This document shows positions 32,444 to 45,095 of a stretch of DNA of 64,000 nucleotides, in pieces. The notes under the pieces are model-generated. The model was not told where the DNA came from, did not search any database, and worked only from the letters and a program-made list of their open reading frames with translations. The translations under genes were made by a program, and so were the position numbers. Position 1 is the first letter of the stretch. Each line of letters opens with the position of its first letter. Source of the stretch: Lunularia cruciata (taxonomy: Eukaryota > Streptophyta > Marchantiopsida > Lunulariales > Lunulariaceae); the NCBI GenBank assembly GCA_948567375.1, contig OX419761.1, positions 6,822,501-6,886,500 on the forward strand, in the 5' to 3' direction.

Positions 32444-33817
32444 CTTCCGTTATTAGGAGATCCATAGGTGGCATTTGGTATACTCTCTTCCAGTATTGCT
32501 TGTCTACCATCCTACCTCATCCGCACAATTCCTCCCTCATCGTCCTTCTTTTTCACGTTTGAGAGCATTTGATAAGAGGATTATAAGAGTCTTTGGTGAT
32601 ATTATTGGACCATGGACTTTTGAGTGTGTGACAGGGGATTTGGCACGTAGACAGATAGCCTTGCCAATCTCATGTGGTGGGGTTGGCTTGCTATCTATGG
32701 AGGAGACGGCACCTATAGCATTTTTGGGTAGTTGGGCTCTCTTGGCACCCCTACTTTCCTCTCATTTTGTGGTTGCTGATAGGCCAGTTTTGGAGACTTA
32801 TGTGATAGAGGTGGAGGGAGGATCCTTTTCTCTTTTGGTGTTATTGCGGCAGACAAGAGATACTCTATCCACACGAGCATGAGAGGTTTTTCTATCTTTT
32901 GCTTCACTATTGTCAGATTGGAGTAGAGGTTTACAGTCTTCCTTGATGGAGCGACAGTGTGAGCATATGCTACATTCTCTCTTAGTTGACTTGTCCATTC
33001 CTTAGGCTACTAGAGCACGTCTTTGCTCTTGCTCCAACAAGGGTACATGCTCTTGGATCCTAGCTTGACCAAGCATTAGTGCATTCTGACTTCCACTAGC
33101 TACTTTCTCTACAACGATGAACTTGTGCCTAGGCTTGGTCCACCCATCTGCATCTTCATTACTCACTTGTGAGTGTGGTTCTACACTAGATGCAGCAGCG
33201 GCCCACATGACACGGTGTCCTTTTGGAGGACAGAGGATAGCTACCCATGATGCCATTAGGGACATAGTGTTTGCTATGGCACGAGAGAGTGGATACTTGG
33301 CTTACCTTCGTATGCTTTGCAGACGATATGTGTCAGGGTAGACTTATATTTGGTCCGAGATGATCAAGTGACAATAGCGGATGTCGTGTGGTTACGGACC
33401 CTACGCGGGATACAGTTTTGGAGGGAGTGATTACCCATCCCCTTGGATGGGCAGCTAGTGCAGTAGCAGGTCGCAAGGTCTCCAAGTATAGGGGCATGCA
33501 GCAAGGTCACCTCTTTGTTCCTCTAGCCTTGGAGTTATATGGAGCGATGGACACGGCATTTGACACATTTGTTAGGGGAGTGCACGAGAACTTATCATGT
33601 TAGGCGTCAGGGGTACCCCTCTCACTCTTATACATTGTAGCATAGTGTGTGTCCATTGCTCTACATAGGGCAGTGGCGGGTGCAATCCATAGGAGGGCAA
33701 TCACATTAGGTGATGTTTCTCCGGATGCTCCTGTTGTGTGTAGACCGTACAGCTTGCATAGATTGGATATCTTAGGTGCGGTAGGGCAGATTTTTCATAT
33801 AGACTCTATTGGGACTT
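32444..33817 (+). pseudogene. RT element, 3' part with putative endonuclease
   Basis: This continues the RT reading after element 4; the reading across the empty site is smooth. The order is a thumb-like region (32450-32880), a zinc-binding motif CECG...HMTRC (about 33168-33215), a FGGQRIATHDAIRD helix, then a VVTDPTR and LALELYGAMD region (33380-33600) typical of the restriction-like endonuclease end of RT elements. The last coding stretch ends near 33817. Several frameshifts and stops are present. The assignment of the endonuclease is by motif order, not by alignment. Confidence 0.6.
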
Positions 33818-34030
33818 AGCCACATGTTACCTTCTCTTTTTTTTTTTGTCTTTTTTTGTCTCTCCCTTGTATGGCTTGACGGGATCTTCCCCTCCTTAGT
33901 TTTTCCTAGGCGGTCGCCTTTTTCATGGGGCTTAGCCCCATGTTACCTTTTTTGTCTCTCCCTTGTACGGCTTGATGGGGTCTTCCCATCCTTCATTTTT
34001 CCTACGCGGTCGCCTTTTTTCTCCTTTTTC
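33812..34030 (+). repeat. Tandem 97-bp tail repeat of the RT element
   Basis: Two units each carry a GGGGCTTAGCCCC-like block, T-rich stretches, CTTGTACGGCTTGATGGGG-like text and GCGGTCGCCTTTTT. The GCTTGA mark recurs at 33873 and 33970. Single copies of the module are at 5383-5480 and 46949-47010. Confidence 0.75.
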
Positions 34031-34332
34031 TCTCTTATTTACATTTCAGAAACATCATAAACACGATGTACCACGGAAACCAAAAGGAAATATTGACGGC
34101 TAAGATTTGATCTGGAGAGATGCCCCGCGATTGCGGGAATGAGGATAGTGCCAGTAGATTTGCCCACGTGGCACGTCAGCTGTGGCTCTAATCGCTGGGC
34201 TTCCTCGTCTCGAAAATGCCGATCGAATGAATCACACTGTGTTCAAAAATCCGTAAATGCGAAGTTTGGGGAGAGGGGAACACTAGGGAGCGAGGATTCC
34301 GCCCACGAATTCTGAAAGGCATCCATCACGAA
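34031..34332 (+). promoter_or_regulatory. Upstream region of the RRF gene
   Basis: This is the presumed promoter and 5' leader, more GC-rich than the transposon to its left. It includes a CCACGTGGCA G-box-like motif at about 34165. I see no clear TATA box. Confidence 0.35.
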
Positions 34333-37328
34333 ATGGCGACAATTACAGCTGCTTTCGTCGTCGGTGCGTCGGGAGCTGCTGTTTCCGCCGAGCAGAAGGC
34401 TTCCGTCCAGAGGTTCACTGGTGAGTTCTTGGAAAATTTATGAACAATGTCGCTGCTCCTGCCATGGCTCTGTTCGAGGGAGTGAAATTTCCTGGTCAAT
34501 GTGGAGAGAATAGATTGAAACCGAGTTGATTTTTTTTCGGTTACTGTCAATTTTATTTTCGATTTTATTTAGAAGAGGAGCGATTTCTGCAACAAGCAGG
34601 GAATATTTCTCTTGCGTATGCCGCCAGTGATTCAATGGGGTATTGAACAGGGGGAGGGTTTGGAGAATTCTGTGCGCTGCTAGAAACTTTCAGCCGCTAT
34701 GTTCAAAATATGGCAACAAATGGTAGAGAAATTGGTAGATTTTTGGAACTAGCAGGGTATACTCCGGATTGGATATACCGCCATTGAATGAATGGGGTTT
34801 TGAGTGGTACTACGGCGTGGGAAATTCTGTAAATTAATGCAATTTGGCAGTGATTTTCGTGTTTCTGGCATGGATAGGAATGGTAGTGTGAGTGGTAGAC
34901 TTTTGAGGTAATGGGAAGGTATGGTATCTACGAATGCGGTTTTGTAGAAGAAGATAAGTAATGTGACTGGGGTTTAGTGCAGGGAATGCACAAGTATGTG
35001 CTGTTCATGTTGTCAATTCGTCGAAGGCATCTGGCACCCTGGGATGCATGAAACGCTGTCAGCAGTTAAGCTGGAAGGCAAATACCGTGAGGTCATTGAA
35101 TCGCGTTTCTCTCAGTTCTGTGAGATCAACCACAGACAGGTATCACCTCCTAACCTACATTCGTCAACGTAAGATGGGGATTCTTCGGAGCATGAGATTA
35201 TTGCGTTTGGGGATTGGTAGTGTGGTTAAATTTCTGCCACTTTATGTCTCAGGTCTGCCAGGTGTGCCACCACAGAAGACATTGAGGCGGAGAAAGAGCT
35301 TATTGAAGAAGATGCTGTGAGTGCTTGCTTCAATTTTGGGAACATTCTTCTGAGTTTCTCAATTCAGCATCTACTAGTTTTTTCACCACCTGGTAGCTTG
35401 GAGATAGTTCAGGGCACGTAGATTTCTGGGAAGCAAATCCTATGCTGTCAGAAATCTTCTGTTTTTCAATATAACGGAACGAACCAAATATCACATGAGG
35501 GAGCAATGTCGCTTCTAACAAAATATTTACAAACTTCTAGAAGGAAAGAATGGAGAAGACATTAGAAACCGTCAGGGGCAATTTCAATTCTGTCAGGACA
35601 GGAAGAGCCAGCCCGAATCTACTTGACCGTGTAGAGGTACGTCTGTTAGGGTGAATTGCCCCTTTTGCTCCAGTTTCTCGCTCAATACATTTTGTACAGT
35701 TCAGTTTTAGTTCTTGCTTGGAATTGCAGTTATGTCATGCGCATGAAAGTAAAGCAACAGGAAGCACTGTGTGTGGTAAAGTAACAGGTTCACTAATAGA
35801 TAAGGGATGGCGGAGGGCAGAAATACTTGATGATTCGAGTCAGTTCAACATCCTATGGGGAACATGACCGAATTCGTTATTCGTTACTACAGCCCAAAAG
35901 TCTGATGGTACCAGTCACTTTCTTCGATTCACTATTGCTGATGTAAGTGCCGTTGATAACCCTGACCGTAGGTCGAGTACTATGGCACGAACGTGATTCT
36001 CAAAAGCATAGCTCAAGTGTCCACACCAGACGGAAGTACTATTCTTGTTCAGCCTTTTGATAAATCCAGGTATCCTCTCACTGCCCTAGTTGCTGGTGCC
36101 TGACTTGAGAATTGAATACAGCTTAACCAGAGACGTAGTGTACATTCATGACATTCATCCTCTGCTGTAAATGTTCCAGTGTCTCACATAATGTTTCCTT
36201 CCTGCAGTTTGCCTGCCATTGAAAAGGCGATCATAAAATCAGACGTGGGTCTCAACCCAAACAACGATGGAAACGTTATTCGACTGAATGTTCCTCAGCT
36301 CACTTCCGACAGAAGAAAGGTATGGCTATCTTAATCTTCAAGGATCTTGGCTCTTCAAGCATTCTGCTAGAACGGACAGTTTTGTGCTGGAGAACTATCG
36401 CACCTTAAGATTTGGACAGAAGTGAGATGAACCACTGCTTTATAGACCTGCTGGTCTTCAGGGACCCTGATACTCATTTGTTGCAATTGCATGACGCAGG
36501 ATCTCTTGAAGTTGGTGTCTAAGCTCACAGAGGACGGAAAGGTATATGACCCAAGGAGTAACACGAACCACATCACATACTTGTGTCTTTCATGATAATA
36601 GTGGTCTCAGCTCTCGTGCACCGAGGTGAAACGCGATGAACATTTCAGATGATCTAAATTGTCGTTCTGAGTTGCAGGTTGCACTTCGAAATGTGAGAAG
36701 AGATTCCATCAAGGCTTACGAGAAACTTGAGAAGGTATTGCATTGGCCGGTCATATCTTTATGTCTATTCTGCTCCTCAGTGGGTTCCTGGAGTCTGTTG
36801 CTTAGATGCAACATGGCTTGTCTTCGTTATAAACTCTTATGAAGTTTTTGTCTCGAATCGCCCTTTAACTAGTGAGATTATCTTGGAATGTGAGACGTTC
36901 TACTCTGTGCCCGGGCGCAGACTGTATTTCTAAATTATCCTTCTGTTTGATTTCAGGAGAAGAAACTGTCTACAGATAACGTGAAAGACTTGAGTGACGA
37001 TATTCAGGTACCTAGTCTATCTTCGATCCTCGCCTTCCATGCCTGAGTCTTGTTAATTCCCTTTTCTAATTAAACCTCATCCCCGTCCTCTGGTTCTCTA
37101 CAGAAAATGACCGACGATTACGTGAAGAAGATTGATACCCTGCACAAGGAGAAAGAGAAAGTAAGTTTAGCTTTTGCAGCAAGTTTTCCAATCAAAATCT
37201 CGTTGATGTTCAGGAACTTGCATTGCGGAGTTTGCTTTACGACTCTAGCGCTTAGTTAGTTAATCTGTAGATTTGATTGGTGATATCACCTTGCTCTCTT
37301 CTACATGCAGGAATTGACAACGGTGTAA
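34333..37328 (+). CDS. RRF: Chloroplast ribosome recycling factor, 11 exons, 279 aa
   Basis: The exons are 34333-34420, 34983-35139, 35253-35316, 35541-35636, 35972-36069, 36208-36319, 36500-36541, 36678-36734, 36957-37007, 37104-37160 and 37311-37328. All introns are GT-AG, and phases add up to 840 nt with a TAA at 37326. Residues 1 to about 90 are Ser/Ala/Arg-rich, like a plastid transit peptide. The rest is a full RRF domain: [27 protein letters not shown], a PFDKS loop, [13 protein letters not shown], the LTSDRRK and VRRD motifs and a final long helix. RRF with EF-G splits the post-termination ribosome. The plastid form is nuclear-encoded in plants. Three consecutive small exons (42-57 nt) are notable. 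Confidence 0.93.
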
Positions 37329-38679
37329 ATACGATCAAGGAGGTGACAGAAGTAGCAGCGTGTCAAATCGCCTTGTTAATTTGAATCAGAAAACACTATA
37401 GAGGTTAGCATTTTTGACAGCAGCGTTAGAGGTCTAAAATGTAAAACTAGGTACCCATGTAAATCTATCTCTTGAACAGCACTCGGCAATATTCGGCAGA
37501 AGATCCGAGTTTGACAATCAAGTTTGAGACTCTGTCCTAGTTGAGTTCTCCCTACGATGCTGTGCAAAATGTCGTTCACTTGGAAACTTCTGCGCTTCTG
37601 GTCGAGGGTCAAAGCGTTCATCTACATTTACTGTACTGCCCATGACTTGTTCCTCTCTACAATGCTCGAGATCCTCCTCTCTTTCCTCTATCAAAGTAGA
37701 GTGGGTTTTGCTCGTCTGCAAAGGAATCAGTTCACTCTCAGCTTTTGCCTGACCTACTGGAAATGACCAGGAGCAGTCTCAACAAACCATAGTATTTAAC
37801 AAGAGCAACTGCAAGCAATTTGACTGTGATCAACAGCAACTTTAGTAAGTAGAGCTTGCTTTGACTCCATTTGCAGACAAAACAAATCTCTCATGAGTTT
37901 TCCGCTCTCATCGTTGCTCCATGCTCGAAAATTACTGTTGGATCCTCATGACTGACGACGTCGAACTGCTGCTATAAAACATTGAAGTATCAGAGAAAAT
38001 CTAATCATCACAGAAGTTCAAACATTGACTAAACCAGATTATCCGGTTCAAAACTCAATCCAAGCCTTCATTAACTTACCGCACGAACAAAAACTCAATA
38101 AAATCAGGCCAATCCACGAGCACTGCCAATTTTGTCGTCAATGGACAAGGATGGAAAAGAAAGCCACATGGCGCCCCTTGGTGCGTCATCACAACGCTCT
38201 GGTGGATAACATCCCGTCTGGAACGGATTGAAGAAGAACATCGAGAACACTGACTTGGCAAATCCCTGGCTCCACAGCTACTCAAGAATAATTTGTTTGT
38301 GTCCGGACTCCCGGCGATCACCAATGGAAGTATAAGTGAGAGGGGATTGCGAAAGGTTCTGTCGCTTTGCCCGAAGTGAGGAGAAAGAGCAGGAGGAGAC
38401 ATTCTATCCATACGATCTGGAGGAGCCAAAACTGGAAACAATTACAGTTATTCCACGTTGGAAAGAAAAGATGTGGTTTTTCACCATGGCCACTTTATCC
38501 CCAAACGAATGTGCCTGAAGGATGCCCTGCACATTCGGATTGGATTTGGTTGCCACAGGCCAGTAATCCACAAACTTCTCGAGGTGGTGTGAGAGTACTT
38601 GGCGAGGAGATTTGGGAGTAGCAGCAGCAACGAAGGAAGTAAGGAGAGACGAGGATTGAGAAGAGGAAATTGTCACAAC
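37329..38679. other. Intergenic between RRF and the rubredoxin gene
   Basis: It holds the 3' end of RRF and the upstream region and leader of the rubredoxin gene. Short open frames here (for example 38025-38231) have no recognisable features. Confidence 0.5.
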
Positions 38680-39757
38680 ATGGCTGCCTTAGTGGGCTTG
38701 GGAGCTGTAGGGTTGGGTAGTAGAGGAGCAGCATTGCAGTTGCGGAACAATGCTAAGGGTAGAGGAGCGTATCAGCAGCTGCCACAGAAGGTGCGGTTGA
38801 ACAGGGTTGGAGTAACTTCGGCATTGACGAGTAGAAGAAATGAGCGATTAGTATGCATGTCTGTCAATGTCGACGATAGTGCAACGGAGGCTGAGGAACC
38901 GTCAGTGAAACCTGCTGAAGCTGAAGCGGAAGCTGAAACTGAGGTCAGTTCTGAAGGCTCCAGCGCGAATCCTCGAGCAGGTACGGGTCCTGCAGCTCAC
39001 CAGTTAGCAATATTATGTTCAGTCTTCCTCTGTAGAAGCAGACCTTGTTGATTGTGTTGAGGGACCCAGTACACAACCAGCAATCTGGTTCCAATTCCCA
39101 CTAGAAATGAAACCCACTTGGTTGAATTAGATATTTTCCAAGCCATAGCCGCAATGAAGAACTGAAAAACTCAAAATGCTGTTAACGGGATGTCGATGTC
39201 GAGTTTGGATCGCTGTGTAGAAGGCAATCAGGAAATTGAGATAAAGTCTATAGCTTTATAGGACTTGCAGTTGCAATTTATGGGTGGGCTTTGCTGTAAA
39301 GGTCTTTTACTTTTGCGGTCTTCTTCACAATGCTGGTGAAAACATGAAGTGGACAGTGTTTTAGGTAAGGTTTGGAGGCTAATTCACCACCTAAAGTTGA
39401 AGTTTCCATTGTTGGCCGATGATCACAGGTCTAGAAGAGCGATTTGCTGTCATCAACACAGGGAAATATGACTGCCGTTCTTGTGGACATGTCTATGACA
39501 TGACAAAGGGAGACCCCAGCTATCCAATTGCTCCAGGTATAGAATTTGCAGGACTGCCGGAGGATTGGAGGTGTCCAACCTGTGGAGCCGCTAAATCCTA
39601 CTTCCAGAGCAAGAGTGTGGAGGTCGCCGGATTTGCTCAAAACCAAAGTTATGGCCTCGGTGGGAACTCCTTGACTGAAGGCCAGAAGAGTCTCTTAATC
39701 TACGGTACTCTAGCATTTTTCTTCTCCCTTTTTCTCGCAGGGTATCTTCTCCAATAA
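38680..39757 (+). CDS. RBD1: Plastid membrane rubredoxin (RBD1-type), 2 exons, 209 aa
   Basis: Exon 1 is 38680-38980 and exon 2 is 39429-39757, with a GT-AG intron in phase 1. The start is the MAALVG methionine; an upstream in-frame ATG at 38599 is possible. Residues 1 to about 65 look like a plastid transit peptide, followed by an acidic Glu/Ala-rich linker. Exon 2 encodes the rubredoxin fold with two CxxC pairs (CRSCG and CPTCG) that bind one iron, the GDPSYPI and LPEDWRCP motifs, then FAQNQSYGLGG and a C-terminal membrane helix (YGTLAFFFSLFLAGYLL). This matches RBD1, a thylakoid rubredoxin needed for photosystem II assembly in green algae and plants. The symbol rests on this domain layout. 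Confidence 0.88.
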
Positions 39758-41120
39758 TTCTCAAATTGTACATTCATTGCACGCTGCTAAACAAATCACA
39801 TGCGATTTTTGTTCGATTATCCGATCAATTTGTGGCGTTGTTTTCCTATCGCCCTCAATTCCTGGTCGTTTCGAGTTGCGTGTCTCAAGATCTTTGTAAT
39901 CCAATGACATTCTTTCTGACCTCGTTTTCTCGACACCACCTAGTTGCTTAGCTATTGCTATGTGAAAACCCACGGAACCAATAAACTGATTTCGTGGATT
40001 TTATTTTGATCTGCACAAACTTTTAAAAGAGAGTATAATGATTTTATTTTGTGGGAACGATACTCTGGTGTATTTGTGTCAAGTTATGCATGAGGTTTGG
40101 TTTTGTTGTTTGTGTCGACTCTTGGGGACTCAGGGGGAACACTGCCGGAGGATTTTTAACGTCCCAACAGAACTGTGGATTGTGCTGTCTTGAATCCAAC
40201 TGTGATGGGAATGAGGTATATTACCTTCACAACCTAGGATTATGAAATAGACCTTACAGGTGCAACCGATCCATGAGGTACTGAACGCGAAATAATTCTC
40301 TTACAGTTTGCGCAAGCACCAAGCTAAAGACCATCTGAACCTTTCATTCACTGATTGTGTCTCGTGACATATCTAATTGTAGAAGACTTAGAGCTGTCAT
40401 TCTCATTGCATATGCGTTATCTACGCGGATAGTCGCAAACTGAAATATACAGTTCTGAAATTACCGAACACATTCTAATGACGGCTTATCAGCGTCGTTC
40501 AGTGGTGCAATGGCGTGTCCCCAACTACAGTCGGGTCTGTCATCTGCACGTGGATCTCTCGTTCTTCGAACAGCTTCCGTTGCACATGTTTTCGCTTTAT
40601 TTAACAAAGTAGTGACGATCTTGGGTCTGAATGAAGTTGATTGTCCAGAACGGGGTTATCTGGAAGGATAGTACCACACAACTTTCTTAAACGGAAGCCA
40701 TGACAACGTTGAGTCCGTAATGCACCTTGAAGCTACCGAAATGCAAGAATCGAAGCCGAAGTTGCAGCATTATTTCTTTTGAAAATTTTATTGTACAACC
40801 CGAATACACCGAAATGCAAACAGCGAAGTGCATCCTGCACTAAGTTTCCTACCCACAACACAAAGTCGTGACGTCGACCACTGTAATGGCAACACAGTTC
40901 TATTTGATCGTAACCCACTGTCAATTTCTCGTCCACTGCGATTTGGTCAGAAGCCTCCAATTCTTGTATTGCAGCGGAATGTCGTCGACCAATTCAGTCG
41001 GTCAGAACTGACTCCGGGTTCAAGTATAGATGTTTCGGATTATTTTCAGAGACAGTCAGGAGATTTCACTCTATTCCAGATAACACTAACAGATTCAATG
41101 TTCAAGGCTTGATCTTAGTA
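39758..41120. other. Intergenic, rubredoxin and lyase 3' ends
   Basis: The two genes converge here. An AATAAA at about 39979 may serve the rubredoxin gene. I see no further gene. Confidence 0.5.
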
Positions 41121-44100
41121 CTACAACTCCAAAGCGCTCTCATAATCCGGGTGCCTGACAACCTGAGATACTATTCCTCCAGATATGCGCGACAGTAGAA
41201 GACGAGCAACATTTCTGGCTGCGACCGCGCTAGCTTCCATCGCACTAGCAGCACTTTCGAAGGTGTTGATATAGTACAGATGATGGTCATCAAGTGAAAT
41301 AGGAGCGAACTGCTCGGGTGCAGAGTAGTGAGGATACGCTGGCCAGTCGATCATCTGTGTTTGAGTCCTTGTTCTGTAGTCAAAGACAAGATGAACCCTC
41401 CAGTTAGTGTTGGTGATGGTGAATGTAGAGCAAAGGGTCGGAATCATGTGGTCTATAAGGGACAAACCTGCAAAAATACTGCCAGTAGTTTCATTGCACC
41501 TTCAACCTGTATCCTATACACTATGCCCTAATTATAAATCGGTTGAGCATCGTTATCCATCCATCTGCTGTGAATGAACACAAGACCAGGCAACGTCGTA
41601 GAGGATGGTAGGCACTCAACCTTCATTATCATAATTAGGTGGTTAAAGCAATTTCCAAATCTGCAGAGCTGTGATGGCTAACTCGTGAACTTCTATACCT
41701 GAAAAGCTGGTCCAGGAGTTTATCTGTTGGTGCAGTACGCGAGAACATCTTGTAAATCTTGTCCTCTGCCGAATATGATTTCAAAATAGATATGCATGAA
41801 AATGGCACTTCAAGGACCTCCATGGTGCCAATCAGATTCGGCAAATCAGAAACTGACTTTGCTCCGAAGTACTCCTGGTAAACAAACAAGCACACTCTGA
41901 ACACTACTGTAATCGTAATATTAATGTGGAGCGACACGATAACGGACATAGGAGATGCAAGGCATTCAGGTGGATTTTAGAGATATACAAAGAGCAAGAA
42001 GAGGCGACGCAGCAAATCACACAAGAAGAATTTGGGAACTTTACAACTAGGGCGAAGGGGTGCTGAGATGTGTCGTGCTCAGTATGGAAGAAACACGTCA
42101 ACGCTGGTAAAGCAATGAATATATCTTTACACAAACTACAGTACTGTGTAGGAAACAGTGATTCTCCTCCTATTTTACAACCCGCCGAACAGAACAAAGT
42201 GGATAACCACAAAAGGATGTGCGTTGCACAATTCGCTTCTTCACACAGACTGGTTAGATTTGGTAAGTCAACTCTTGTTTGCAACAGGTTCTATACTCCA
42301 TAACTTAATATCTCAACTCTTGCTCCTTCGTCTAATGTAAGTGGACGCATAATTATACGGTGAAACAAGAAGAGAACAGGATGAAGGCACAGAGGAACAA
42401 GCTAGGGACCAAATCAAGCAGTTCACTTTAGATTCAACTCTCAAACAAATCCATTAGGAAGTCTCCACTGATTGCAGGTGAAGTTCCATGACATGAACTC
42501 CAAAACAATAGAACTGAGTCCAACTACTTTAAATCACAAGTTTTATCGCGTAGTGTCACCAAAGGACCAGTGACTTCAAACAGAGTATGTAGATTGTTGG
42601 ATTGAACATAACGCGATGTAGTAGGTTGCACTAGAAGGAACTGTAAGCTTTGAGGTGAACAGAGGACCTACCGGGTTGACGAGACCCCTCACGAATGTAG
42701 TGTGCGTGTGTTGCATGCTTCGTTTCGGCAGTTTGAGCTGTGGAGAGAAGGTGATGGTTTCCTCGTCAAGGGGTGTGGCGATGATTACTGCATCGCAGTT
42801 CTTTCGCTCATTTCGTTTGAGACCCAGTTTGTAACTCCCCTCCTCAAACTCTATAGACACAACTTCCTCATTCAAATAGAGTGACGCATTGGCAAACTTG
42901 ATTAGGCCTGCAGGGACCTGGAAATTCCCTCCCTCCACTGCCCACAGATCATCTCCAGAGCCTGCAAGGGAGACTGCGCCAGCCAGGCCACTAATATTCA
43001 CACTCTGTCCATAATTGATACGCATGATCACCTGAAAAGGGCAAGATCCATACATGCTTTTACATTCCTTTTACAGCTTCCAAATGTGCATAATTGGGTC
43101 CCTTCTTTTAAAAGAGAGCTTTATCAAGTCCATGGAGTGAATTCAGATAAGAATTGCATAAATAAGCTACAGAATTAAATCCTCAGCAAGATTGCTTTCT
43201 CGACCAATGACATCTCATTTGACGTATCTGCTATCCAAGAAAATCCTGGACATGAAATGAGTCTTCTGGAGGACAAAACATAGCAGTTCAGGCAGAGGTA
43301 GAACTCGCAGCAATTCAAAAGCTGAAATATTTCAATCTAGCTGAAACTTCAATATGCACAAAAAGCAGAAACAGATGCGCTGCTATGGTGGAAGTTTGTC
43401 TTACCGTGATGAGTTCATCGATAAGTTGTTGCGAGAACCCCTTGACAGTCAGTTCTTCCTGAAGTGTATGTTGTGTGGGGTCATACAGGTTAACAGACTT
43501 CAACATTGATTCCACGGTGTCGAAAACAAGAATGTTCTCATCGTATAGCTTCAACCAATTCGCGAACAATTCCTACAAGAAAGCATGGGTGGAATTCCAG
43601 TATCATAGGCAGCTTCCATGACGGTGCCCAAGAAAGAAGCTTTTATTGTTACCTTAGAACACCACTGTGATTGCAAAGACCTATTCTTTGCAATCACACT
43701 GTTGCTCATACATGAATGTCCAATTTCTCCTGAAGAACCCGAAACCTGAAAGCAGTTTTGAGCCTAACTAAACAGACTATTCCGGAACGAGTCCGAATGA
43801 TAAGATTAATATTTCTCTGAATTGAACAGACCCTGACTTCATCAAAATTTAACAACCTCACCCTTCAACTACTTGAGACCTGTGTGCTTGAGTTGAGGCA
43901 TTCTTTTGTGCTCTACAAAACTATTTACTGTTCGAACACGCAAATGCACAAATCCTTCATGGATGCCTAGCAGTGGCCGCTTAAACCTTTTGAGTGTGAG
44001 CCTTTTGAGCATCGTATTGCAGCTTTTGACTCCGCTAACAAGAATCGACATACCAAGAGGACTTTCTAGATGACGTTATTGGCTTTTCTCACCACCTAAG

Positions 44101-44704
44101 ACGCGAATACCGATGGCAAACCCTAAAACCTGATCCATTTTTTTAGGGAAACAATACGGAGTTTCACTTGGAATTGCACAAAATACTTCAACGCATCAGA
44201 ATTTAAGGCCAATCGCTTAAGAGGGGCAAGAAAACTTACGGAAACGTGGGATTGCATTTTCATGAGGCTCGTCCCATACCGCCACAGCAGCAAAATGGTA
44301 TTCCAAAGGCTCGTCAGCTTTTTCGACACATATGAATCCCCGGCCCGAACTGTTTCAAATATAAATTCGCGACCATTCCAAATTCCCAAGTTATCATCAT
44401 CAGGTGAGTCTGCTTTCTTCAGTCCAAGAATCTCGACAAAGTGCTTCATGTGCACATTTTGCCCCGCGATAATGCTTCCTCCGGCTTCAAACTTGTCGTT
44501 TCCCAGCTGAATTTGCGCCAATCGCCCACCAACTTTATTCCCTCTCTCATATATTTCAATCTCTATCGGCTTAGATGAATAATTCCGGAGAAAGTAAGAT
44601 ACCGAAGCGCCTCCAATCCCACTCCCAACGATGCATATTTTTTCAGCTTTGCAGACCGCGAGTAGAGCTAGAGTACCCACAAAGATCGCTAGAAGATTCT
44701 GCAT
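41121..44704 (-). CDS. FCLY: Farnesylcysteine lyase / prenylcysteine oxidase, 5 exons
   Basis: The exons on minus are 44704-44240, 43572-43405, 43031-42672, 41874-41699 and 41373-41121. All junctions are GT-AG and phases give 473 aa. The ATG at 44702-44704 starts a signal peptide (MQNLLAIFVGTLALLAVCKA), which favours it over an in-frame ATG 14 codons upstream. The FAD-binding start (ICIVGSGIGGASVSYF), YERGNKVGGRL, and a FEAGG strand follow. Later motifs are RINYGQ, the DLWAVEGGN stretch and AVIIATPLD. This is the prenylcysteine lyase family: FAD-dependent thioether cleavage of farnesylcysteine from degraded prenylated proteins, in lysosome/vacuole or secretory membranes. In Arabidopsis the enzyme affects abscisic acid signalling. 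Confidence 0.92.
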
Positions 44705-45095
44705 GGCTCTCTCTCTCTCGTGTCCTCGGTCTGAGGCTGTCCACAATGCCGTGATTCTTTACTCGAGTGTCTTGCCAAACGGGTGGCTTCGTGAAATTGG
44801 ATCGCGATCAGTGAGTACGGAACAATATCAGCTTTAAGTGAACTTAGAGACCCCCTAGGGCTGCCAGACAAAGTCAAGCCTTTGACAGATGGATTCAGTA
44901 CTTCGCATGTTCTACCTCAAACCAGCACGTCACATGATTCTTCTGAAATTATGTGATAAAATCGACTAATTAAAGAAAAGCTCCAAGCTTGGAACTTGGA
45001 GCTTGAAGAATTTCCTGTCAAATGTTGCGATTGAAGATCTTGTTCCATTCAATGAGAGAGACAGCAATCGGTGCTAAGTGAAGTGGGAAGAGACG
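44705..45095. promoter_or_regulatory. Shared divergent promoter region
   Basis: The lyase gene leaves to the left and the kinase gene to the right, with 391 bp between start codons. The region must hold both 5' leaders and promoters. A 10-bp perfect hairpin at 44978-45004 lies nearer the kinase. A TAA at 45075-45077 in the kinase frame shows that its coding start is the ATG at 45096. Confidence 0.6.
44978..45004. repeat. Hairpin AAGCTCCAAG / CTTGGAGCTT
   Basis: Two perfect 10-nt arms (44978-44987 and 44995-45004) flank a 7-nt loop. A nested CCAAGCTTGG palindrome overlaps the left arm. It sits about 90 bp before the kinase start codon. Confidence 0.75.

Noticed and set aside
45078-45095. Upstream start of the kinase gene at 45078
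   Set aside because: That codon is GTG and directly follows an in-frame TAA; the first ATG is 45096.
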